Below, piece after piece: positions 51,701 to 60,705 of a DNA stretch of 64,000 bases (positions are counted from its first letter, which is position 1; the number at the start of each line of letters is the position of its first letter). The stretch is from Cyanoderma ruficeps (lineage: Eukaryota > Chordata > Aves > Passeriformes > Timaliidae), in the NCBI GenBank assembly GCA_008694505.1, contig VZDJ01006028.1, positions 1,924,866 to 1,988,865 of the forward strand. Direction: 5' to 3'. The position numbers were made by a program, and so were the translations under genes. The notes beneath the pieces were generated by a model. The model was not told the origin of the DNA. It searched no databases and was given only the letters and a program-made list of their open reading frames with translations.

Positions 51701-52955
51701 CGTAGTTTAAAAACAGGTTCTCATCCAGCACAGCCACCATTCCCAGCATTGGGTGGGACATAAGATTTCTGGGATATTTTCTATAATTTCATCCTTTACA
51801 CAATAAAATAGATAAACCTGAACTTTTCTAATCGAGATTCCTAAGGAACAGGTACTGAGTAGGAATTAGCTGAGACAGCCATGGCACCATTTCAGTGGGT
51901 TAGCATAGAGGAGCCTGAGGAAACACTGATCGCTGCAGCCATGCTCAGTGTCAAAGTGGCCAGCAGCTCAGCCCTGGCATGGACTCATTGCTCATATGCA
52001 TTTTTTCCCAGATGCTGTCCTTGAGGAGTGGGAGGTTGCTGCACATGTCATCAATCAAGACAGACTATGGTGATATCACACTACACCTTTCCAGCAGTCT
52101 CAGGTAGTGTTGTTCTGACACAGCCGTGCCATGGCTGATCCTACTCAGTTCATTTCTTTCTTGCCCTGTACACTGCATTTTATGCTGTTTGGTCATAACT
52201 CGTGGTCAAGGCAAGGTTGTAATGTTCTTGTGATAATCACATGGAGGCCCTTTTCTATTAATTTTTAAGTCTTCTTTGCAAAGCCTAAAAAATGCTTAGA
52301 AGTAACTTGCTCTCATTATAATCAACTAATCTTTTTAATAAATGATTGTTCACTTGGCAATGAGAGCAAGTCAACACGTCTGGTACCTGTCAGTCAGGTT
52401 TGATTGCAGCACCAATTTGACCAAATTTCAGTTGATGAGTATCTCCAGTGTAAGTCACATTGCATGCCTGTTTCCAGTTTTAGAAAACTATTTGGATGAG
52501 TGAAGGAATATGAACACTAAAAGTAAACAAGATGATTAGATGGGCAACAGATTTTATTCTCCTGCTATAGATACATTGATACATCTTTTTAAGAACTTGT
52601 AGTAGAGAGCAGATTGACAGTTTTATTGGTTTTATGTTGGATTACTTGAGTGATATTTCTGACAACAAGAAATGAAAAAACAAATTAAACAATTCATCCA
52701 TTTTTGAGAACTTGTTAAGTACACATGCAAAGCTGATCTTCCCAAATCAAATGAAAAAAATAGTGTTGTCTATCATTCACATGAATTTTGTCTACAAAAT
52801 GAAACAAATCTGCAGCTTAAAACTGACAGCTGAACAAATAAGCACTGTTACAAAATCAACAAATTTATTTATATACTTGTAAAGGTTTGCAATTGTGTGG
52901 GCTGCAGAGACTTTTCTTTCTCAGAGCCCAAATCTACTTAAAAAAAACCCCAATA
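48715..52955. other. AT-rich non-coding stretch, GC-richer near 51230-52140
   Basis: No gene is seen. The 51230-52140 segment has higher GC, a CA run at 51298, and short CA/TG-rich open frames, but no recognisable element ends. An A/C run (52941-52953) directly precedes the LTR at 52956. Confidence 0.5.
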
Positions 52956-53001
52956 TGTTGCGGTGGGTCGCTCGCCCGACCAGCCCCGACTTTCCGCAAC
53001 A
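52956..53001. repeat. Terminal hairpin of the outer LTR
   Basis: TGTTGCGG (52956-52963) and CCGCAACA (52994-53001) are exact reverse complements. An inner pair GGTCG (52966-52970) and CGACC (52977-52981) extends the fold. The nested LTR inserted directly beside this structure. Confidence 0.85.
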
Positions 53002-53005
53002 AAGC

Positions 53006-54379
53006 TGTCATGGTTTGAGGGGAAGTGGGGTTTTTTTTTGGAAACTCAGGTCAAACCAATCAGTGGCCAGGCTGGATGTTGACATCTGTGGTGGCCACTG
53101 AGAGTTTGGACACGCCTCTGAGGACACAAGGGGTTAAAAGCGAGGACTCCCGACGCACTTCCTCTTTTTCCTGGTTCTGCTTCGGCAGGGAGCATCTCTC
53201 TCCTCTCCCCGGCTGGGGAGGGGAGAGCCAGGTGGGCCTGGCTGGGGTAGGCCTGGGCTCCAGAAGCGGGGGGAAGAGAAGGAACGGGACAGGAGCTGGG
53301 TCAGGATGGAGGGGTGGAGACCCTTGGGTGCCTTCCGTCCCCCGTCCCTGTCCCCTACCTCCCCCCCTCCTCCCCTCGGCCCGTCTCTCTTTCCCCAGAG
53401 AGCGGGTGCCGAGCGGAGTTGCGAGCCGTGTGTGGGAGTTGCCGTGCCTGACCTCGCCGGGAGAATGAAAGCTTTTAACTCTTTCTAAGGCAGAAGAGAA
53501 CTGTCTCACACACTGTTCCTCATGGCTGGAGGTTTTAGACGAGAGAGAATAGCCTGGGCCAAGATGATAAAGGAAGATGAAAAGGATCTCCCCCGATTGC
53601 CAGAGATGAAGACGAGTGGCCTTTGCAGTTGGACGTCTCTTGCGTAATGGGAGCCATAGACAGACCCTGACTCTTCTGAGTATAAATGAGACTGTATTTT
53701 GGGTGGATGCTTTTTGGTTCAAGCTAAAGACTCTGTGGCCTGTTTTTGGAGCCCTCCGCCCCAGGGGTGAATTTGGGGGGGACTGCTAGTCCCAGTAGAA
53801 GAGATGGCTGGTTTTTGGTACTGAGCCAAACATCCTTAAAGGAGCCCTATCTAGTCTTAGTCCCTGTATGGTGGTGAGAGCACTGGGACAGGGAGGAGAG
53901 GGTCACCATGGTAGAGTTTTCTGGGTGGTGCCATGGGTGACATGGGAACACGGGAAGAAGGACTTGTGTTTTTCCTGTGGGGGGGTTGTCTGTGGTTGCA
54001 AGAGAGACTCTCTCTTTCTCTGGATGGATTGAGGATTGTTTTTCTAAAGGATAATGGCTTGTTAGGTACCCAGGGTTGTGGAAGGCTTAAGCAAGTAGAT
54101 ATGAAAGTATGTGCTGGGGTCAACTGTTGAGCATTGTAAAGAATGGAAATTGGGGGGAGGAGGAAAAGTGTTGTGAGAGGTTTCTTATTCTGTCTTTGGG
54201 TGATTGGCTTGTTTTTCTTGTGTTTGTTGTCTATTTTCATGTAGTTTAATAAATGTTTTTTTTTCTCTATTCCAAGTGATAGGCCTGCTTTTGCTCTGTT
54301 CCGGTCACATCTCACAGTAGTTTATTAAAACCATACATTCATGGGTGCACTGGCATTTGCCCAGCGTCAACCCATGACA
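53006..54379 (+). mobile_element. Young solo LTR (ERVL-like), nested
   Basis: A 1374-bp LTR bounded by eight-base perfect inverted termini, TGTCATGG and CCATGACA, and a perfect five-base target-site duplication AAAGC (53001-53005 and 54380-54384). Interior features: a CCAAT-type AACCAATCAG near 53055, TTAAAAGCGAGG near 53135, a GC-rich C/T block at 53330-53400, TATAAAT at 53681 and AATAAA at 54248-54253 on the plus strand. No internal viral genes are present, so it is a product of LTR-LTR recombination. Its end, GCGTCAACCCATGACA, resembles the family 2 end (GGGTCAACC). The 220-codon minus-strand frame (53060-53722) and 147-codon plus-strand frame (53025-53468) are composition artefacts. The exact duplication suggests recent insertion. 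Confidence 0.92.
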
Positions 54380-56074
54380 AAAGCCCTGGGGTCTTTGCGA
54401 CCGGCCACTTCGTCACTCCTGCCATGATGGACGAAAAAGAGATGGGACTCTCCGAGGTTAGGAAGAACTGGGTTTATTGAGGAACGGCAGGGGGAACTCT
54501 CACCCCAGGACCGGTGCCTCAGAGAGACCCCGATCCAGGGATGCAAGGGGGTTTATTCAGGGCTAACTTAAGGGGAGGGTACAAACATTAACCAGTGGGG
54601 GTCAACAAAGGTGTGGCAGAATGCATAACATACAAGAGCAAAAACCAATCAAAGGGAGATGGGAGGGGAAGACTCTGACTCTGGCCAGTCACAGACCGGC
54701 TTCCCTCGAACTTTCTAGCACAAGGGGACAAGTCTGGGGGTGACAGGCAGGGGGAAGGTGTAACATAATTTAGGATTGACAAGTAACAAAGGCGGGAAAG
54801 GGGAACCAATCAGGAGCAGTATCTGGGTGGAGGCAGGGGAGAAGGGCATAATATGTATCCAACTGAGGCTAAAAATAACTGGGGAAGAAGAACCAACATG
54901 GGGTACAATGAACAAAGCACAGAAACTACAAGGAAGCCATTTTGGAACATTAACAATAAAGAGATAATAAATCATCACCACACCAATACACAAAACAAAC
55001 AAAACACACATCCCCCTCAACAAACCCTAAAGTTTGTCCAGCCTATAAATTCAGCCCTAATTCTACACTTATATAAGGAAAAAAAAAGAGAAAGCATATC
55101 TTTAGGTATTGAAACAATTTTCCTGCCTATGGATGCTTAATGTCACTCCACATCATTTGTCCTTTACTCCTCCCCCACCTCTCATTACAGTAGCCCTGAT
55201 TACTGTTTGACAGCAATCAGAGCAAGAAAGGTTTTTGGACTGCTGGCAGCATGGAAGGTACACCTGGTACATGGTGAACCATGGTACATGGAAGGGAGCC
55301 TCTCTGATACTGAGGTCTAATAGCTGTGATTCCTCTGCCTCTCCCTTCTGTGGGGGGGCATCAATAGATGTATCTCTGCTCATAGCCATCAATTCAAACT
55401 AAACTTTCAGGTACATTTCCCTTTGAGACTCGAATGTCTTTGAGAAACTTGAGAATTTGGACAATGAATCAGAAGTTTTTAGGTATTGATATGGTTTCAG
55501 ATGAACTACCTGACTTGGAGTGGATTTTTTTTGCATGATTTTGTTTTTCATTTTCATTTAAATACTAGAATATTGTCATAACATTAAATCTCAGTCACCA
55601 AATTCTACTAGCAAAGAACTTGACACAGAAATTTAATCCTCAAACTGTCTAACGGTTTGGAACTACAGCAGTTGGATTAAGTAATTTCTTCCCTCCCTAA
55701 GAACATTTAGAATAATTTCATAACTTTGAAATATTTGAAAGCTTCTTTGCTGTGTTTCATTGGAAACCATTGTTAATGATGGAACAGTATGGATGCTTTT
55801 TTTCACCATTGAGTAAAACTGCAGTTAAAAACCACCAAACTAAGTTTCTTTCATTTGTAAAACTTTTGGCAATTAATTATGTGAAAGACTATTTCTTATT
55901 TATAATATAACCCCTACAAGATTCTATGCTACAGTTAGTATTATTATTTCAGGTCCATTAGTGCTCAGTTTCATTTTTAAAGGTCTCTCAGGGCAGCAAA
56001 AATAATAGCAAAAAATTGAAGACATACACCACTAATGAAGTCTGTTTCATAATCTCAGAGCGATGTTCTTGCAC

Positions 56075-56075
56075 N

Positions 56076-56112
<37 letters not shown>

Positions 56113-56116
56113 TATA
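56075..56116. repeat. (TA)n(CA)n microsatellite with an N
   Basis: An N at 56075 is followed by a TA run and then a CA run. The N likely marks an unresolved repeat length. Confidence 0.95.
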
Positions 56117-56833
56117 CTTACATGCTCATTTTTATTTTAATGACTGAATTATTCATGTCACTAATAATGACTGTAGCTTTTAGAGGAAAGTAGGCTTGAG
56201 TTCTGGTTAGTAATGTATATATTATTTTCATAACAGGTGTTACAGTCTGATATACAATTTCTCATGCTGAATTTTATTAATATTATTTTGAGAGAAGGGT
56301 TTCTTTTAAACTGTAAATACAAGAGTAATTCTTTTTCTCTCTTGTTTTCCTCCTTACCTCAAAAACAATTCCATGTTTTTTCAGTTTTTAAGATGGGTGG
56401 ATACAACAACAGACCACAATAATCAGTGATCTCTAATCCAAAATGTATTTGCTAAGAAGAATAGATATAAGATGGGATCATTAATGTTTGTTTTCAGATT
56501 TCTGCTCTGTGGCAGGCACAAAACAGCCCCTCTGGTCCAGAGTAAAGCAGCAGCACAGACCAGAGGAGCAAAAATCTCACCCAGGGCCAACATGCCAAGC
56601 CCTGGCTGATGGTTGGGCTCCTGTGCCAAACAGGATTCTCCACCATGGGCTCAGCTTTCCCTACAATGCCAGACACACCAATATGTTTGTTCCTGTGCTC
56701 CTGCATTTCAACTGCTTTATAGTTCTTTTATTTACATTATATCACTGGCTTAAACCACCACTGGCATGTCCCGATGGCCATCACTAGATTTTTGTAACCC
56801 CCCTGCCTCAAATGTATTAGAAAATTCTGAAAT

Positions 56834-56990
56834 TGGTTTTGGGGTTTTGGGGTTGTTTGTTTGTTTGTATTTTTGTTGGGTTTTGTTTGGTTTTGGTTTT
56901 GGTTTTTTTGGGGGTGTTTTTTATTATTTTTTGGGAGGGTGTTTGTTTTTGGGTTTGGTTTTTGTTTTGTTTTGTTTTTTTTTCCTTTTC
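56834..56990 (+). repeat. G/T-rich low-complexity tract
   Basis: GGTTTT, GTTT and GGGTTTT units over about 155 bases with no fixed period. Frames through it encode only F, G, V, L and W-rich strings. Not a vertebrate telomere (TTAGGG) repeat. Confidence 0.9.
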
Positions 56991-57768
56991 CAGCCCATTC
57001 CAGGTTAATCTAGTCATTTAGAGACGGACAGATCTAGTTAAGGCTCATTATTTTGGGTTGTTTTTTCAGGTAGGTTTCATTGCCTGAAATTAGCACTAAA
57101 AGTTGTTGTATTCTGCACTGTTGTGGAGACTGCAGAGCATACTAGTTAGATGTGTGGCATGTTATGAAACCACCATCAGACAATCCTTTACCTGCCCAAC
57201 AAGGTCATGTTTTTGTTCAAGGTGACAAAAATACTCCAAAGAAGCTAAGAGTTCAACTTATTTAATTAGCAAATATTAATATTCTAGAACTGTTAAACTT
57301 TTTATAAAATTAATTCCAATGTGGGTCTATGTGCTGAGATTTAAATCCATTTAAAATCATCTAGAGCTATCCTGGATAAATAGGGTCTGAATCTAGCTGT
57401 GTTCCTTCCACAGCATTCTCAGATTACATTTTGAAACATGGTTCATGAGGATATTTAGCAACTTTATTAATAAAAAGATGTAGACATGTTCTAAGGAAAA
57501 CAAGTCCCTCAACAATTTGGATAGAATTCTAGCTATTGATAGACAGATCAGTTCTTTTACCGTGTTCAAAATATGGTTTCATCATTGCATAGTATCTAGT
57601 AGGATATTCCAAAATAAGATCAGAAAGAATTCAGAAGCCATTTTAATGTGCTTTTTTACACCTCTGTTCAATCAAAACATTACTTTTGATCGTGGCTTAC
57701 TGTCATCAGGTACCCCATCTCTTACTTAGCCACATTACACTACATACTGAATTAACAAAAAAACTTAC

Positions 57769-57841
57769 CACAAACCCGATCAACCAGCTCAATATCTTTC
57801 AATTTCTGATCTCTCTGTTGAAGAACCAAGTCATTCACAGA
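57769..57841 (-). CDS. Candidate internal coding exon, unidentified gene
   Basis: On the minus strand a strong acceptor (TTTTTATTTAATTTTCCTCTCTAG) ends at 57842; I show its two halves as TTTTTATTTAATTTT and CCTCTCTAG. It is followed by a 73-nt open segment and a near-consensus donor, GTG|GTAAGTT, at 57763-57768. Only one frame is open; it starts with a complete codon and ends one base into the next codon. The peptide contains LQQRDQKLKDIELVDRVC. It is highly charged, with leucine/isoleucine spacing like a coiled coil. I do not recognise the gene. The exon is more GC-rich than its flanks and free of repeat homology. If real, the surrounding AT-rich DNA is intron of a minus-strand gene. A chance match cannot be excluded without conservation data. 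Confidence 0.5.
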
Positions 57842-60566
57842 CTAGAGAGGAAAATTAAATAAAAACTTTTACAGTGAAACATAGCTATACATCTATTCAA
57901 CGATTTTTTTTCACACTTCTACTTTAATCTCTGCTTGTGCCTTCTCTGAAGAAGCCTACAAAATGTCAGAAAAGTAGACATCATGAAGGAAACTCTAGGA
58001 AAACAAAAATATTTGAGGAAAATATTTCCATTAAATTATGAGAGAAAGCAAGGAAGCAGAATTTTCTGAATTTAATTATGGAGCCATTTTGGCAGAAGTA
58101 AAATAGCCCAATTACAAAGATTGAAAAATTAAGAGGCACACTATGCTGATGCCTGACAACCTGGTAATCTGTGAAAACTATAAATATATTCCTGTTGTTT
58201 TATTGGGGGTTTTTTGTGGTTTTTTTTTTTTTGGTTTGGTTNNNNGTTGTTTTGGTTTGGTTTGGTTTTTGTTTTTTTTTATGAGTGCATCACACTTAAG
58301 TGAATCTTTCAAATTGAAGTGGACATATATGCAAGAAGTAAAAATTTAATTCAGCTCTATTTCCTGAAAAATTAGCTTGGAAGAAATGGGGTTTCACATA
58401 TAGAATTAAGGACAGGTCTCCTTGCATTGCAATCATGTGAAAGGAGAAACATCTTCTAAAGTTCTAGAGTCAGAAAATGGATAGAGAACTCATGGCAATT
58501 AGTAATAAACTGTTCTGCAGTCAAAGTGTTTCAGACAATGTTACTACTAATTATTATGGTAAAAATATTAATAAAATATTAATAAAACCATATTATAACA
58601 AATGGCTATAGAAAAGCAACATAGAATTAAATATAAATATTTTTCTGATTGTTATGTAATCTAGTGTTTGGAAGTAATTTTTTTTTTACCTTTTCGAAAC
58701 TAGATTCCTATGAAGATTACAGATGTTATGCATATTTGGCACATTGGTAATTCTGAAGTTACATCAATGTTGAGAAAATTAAGTCTCATACCTTCATGTC
58801 ATGGTTGTAATTCCATAATTGACCTTTTAGTGAAAATTGGTGAATTAAGGCAATAAAGATGTAAGAATGAAACAAAACCCTGGAATCTGGGGAATCTGGA
58901 TAAAATCTTTTCAGATTTCTCAAGAGACTGGACTGCAGTTTTTAAATGACATCTGGAACTCTAGTTCTTCACCAAAGAAATTTTAAGAAAAGCTGAAAGA
59001 AAGCAAACTTCTCTAAAATCAGATGCTAATTAAGCATAGCTATCAATTGTTTCTACTAACAAACTCAAAGATCATCCGAGAAATGGCTCTAATTAGATCT
59101 TTAGTATCTCAAGAAAAATTTGTAAATAAGTGTATTGAATCAGAAAAGGATATTAAAATACATTGCACTTGGGAAGGAATGTATGTCAGCATGAATGAAG
59201 ATCAGGCAATATCCATGTAAAAGTCAGGTATTTTTGAAATATTTAGGGAAGTAGCTACAGGGAAGCCTAATGGTGATGTCTTTAAAATGGATGAACAACA
59301 AAAAAAAAGTCCAGTAGGAATTTTCCAAACTATTAGTAGCCACAGGCTTTTCTGCTATTTCTATTTGACATTTTAAACTTTATCATTTCTTCCTTCCTTT
59401 AAAGAAACAGTGGTTATAGTTTTCTCCAAAATAAGCAAGCAATAAGTAGACAAAAAGCCAAATAATTCTTCTCTACCAACTCTTTATGTGGACATTGGTG
59501 ACTGTTGCAAGCTTCGCATTGCCACAATTCTGGAGAAAGTAAGCACACTTGTTTTCAGGGCAGCCTTTAAATTTCCTTGACCTTAAGTGATGTGGCATTA
59601 AATCAAGTTACACTAAGGAAACAGCACTGACCATTCTGACAACTGATTTCTCACTTGTGATGGATGAAGACATCTATATACTAATTCTCTTAGATTCACA
59701 GCTGTTGTTAAGAACAGTAACTGTGGTCTTAAATCCGGACAGTCTTATATGAAGTGAAGGGATTGCCCAAGTGAACTTGCTTTTTTTCTTTTTTTTTTTC
59801 TTTACTGGATCACAAAACAATTGTTTATCATTTCCAGTGACCTTTTGCCTGAATAAGGGCCATAGATACATATGATGAGTGAGTGTTAGGAAAACTTGGA
59901 TATGTTACTGGAAAAAATTACTGAGAAAATTTAATATTAACAAGTCCATGTAAGTGGTGAAATTTGTTTTTAAAGCAATTGATATTTAGTAGATTTGATG
60001 AAATAAAGAGAGATAGATTAAAAAATTAAACTTTCTTAAACATCAAAGGTGTTTCCAACCTCTGTAAAATGGAATTAATATAACCTTCTTTATTGCTCTA
60101 GACGCTTTAACTTTTAACCAGGTTGTATTAACTATTCCTGTCTTAAAAATGTGTGTAGCTGAATACATGCCTGTTACTAATCAGCTAATACAGACATAAA
60201 TATCAGTGGCACCTTTTTTGAATACACTAGAGTAAGTTAATTGAAGTACAGTACTTGTCCTTTTGATTTTCACTATACTCCTTGGAAATTACGTAATTTT
60301 CTGCATTTTCCCAAGATGAAAGTTACTTTAAATTACAGGGTGTTGATATTAATCCATCGAACATTGGTTCATGCAAGCTGTTCTCCAGGACCTAGAATAT
60401 ACCAAAAGACTTGCAGGTGAAGTTCACCTGCACGTTACAGGTTATTTTAGTTCTAATCTTTGATGTTCATGGTGGTTATCTCTCTGTCCCTGTATTTATC
60501 TTTCAAAATAAACAATAAAAAAGAGGATTTGCATGGCCAGTTCTATGACTTGATGAAGTAAGCCAC
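57842..60566. other. AT-rich non-coding stretch (possible intron)
   Basis: No repeat family recognised apart from the G/T tract at 58205. A weak exon-like segment lies at 58792-58823 on the minus strand. Open frames such as 59023-59220 (+) are ordinary for this composition. Confidence 0.5.
58205..58280 (+). repeat. G/T-rich low-complexity tract with four Ns
   Basis: GGTTT units and T runs, with NNNN at 58242-58245. The Ns mark a small assembly gap or unresolved length. Confidence 0.9.
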
Positions 60567-60705
60567 TGAGATTAATTCAACTGGTTAGAGCATGGTGCTA
60601 ATACTGCCAAGATTGTATATTTGATCTCTGGATGGGCCATTCACTTGTGTTGGACTGGATGATCTTTGCGAGTGGCTTCCAACTCTGAATATTCTGTGAT
60701 TCTGT
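60567..60705 (+). mobile_element. tRNA-headed SINE with CR1-like tail (TguSINE1-like)
   Basis: The head contains ACTGGTTAGAGCATGGTGCT (A-box region, 60580-60599) and a B-box-like TTGATCTCTG (60621-60630), in the order of an isoleucine-type tRNA. GATGGGCCATTCACTTGTGT follows. The tail reads TTGGACTGGATGATCTTTGC, GAGTGGCTTCCAACTCTGAA and TATTCTGTGATTCTGT, like a CR1 3' end. Such composite elements are known from zebra finch as TguSINE1, mobilised by CR1 machinery. This copy is diverged and is not a functional tRNA gene. Confidence 0.82.

Larger units (their letters stand above)
52956..55022 (-). mobile_element. ERV LTR, minus strand, split by a younger LTR
   Basis: The outer element occupies 52956-53005 plus 54385-55022, about 690 bp once the nested LTR and one copy of its target duplication are removed. 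On the minus strand it starts TGTTGAGGGG at 55022 and ends CCGCAACA at 52956, giving short inverted termini. Two AATAAA signals on the minus strand (complement of TTTATT at about 54551 and 54472) lie in the 3' third, consistent with an R-U5 region. CCAAT-like ATTGG motifs lie upstream. The flanks (CAATA left, AACCC right) do not match, so it is either an old solo LTR or the end of a truncated provirus. Family unknown; CT-rich with paired poly(A) signals, perhaps gammaretrovirus-like (inference). Confidence 0.75.
55023..57768. other. Non-coding stretch with low-complexity runs
   Basis: 55023-55400 is GC-richer and holds a 79-codon minus-strand frame (55153-55392) of unknown nature; it could be degraded internal sequence of the minus-strand retrovirus but carries no motif I can name. 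56490-56770 is another GC-richer island with open frames on both strands and no assignment. The rest is AT-rich with microsatellites at 56075 and 56834. Confidence 0.5.

Noticed and set aside
53025..53468. 147-codon open frame on the plus strand
   Set aside because: Same LTR; proline, glycine and arginine-rich composition reflects GC-rich DNA.
53060..53722. 220-codon open frame on the minus strand
   Set aside because: It lies antisense to the GC-rich LTR at 53006-54379, has no domain signature and starts within LTR regulatory sequence.
53857..54315. 152-codon open frame on the minus strand
   Set aside because: Antisense to the 3' half of the young LTR, including its poly(A) region; no protein-like motif.
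56834..56990. Interstitial telomere repeat
   Set aside because: Units are GGTTTT/GTTT without the vertebrate TTAGGG motif or a fixed period.
60567..60640. Functional tRNA-Ile gene
   Set aside because: The A- and B-box regions are diverged and the sequence continues into a CR1-like tail, so it is a SINE head.
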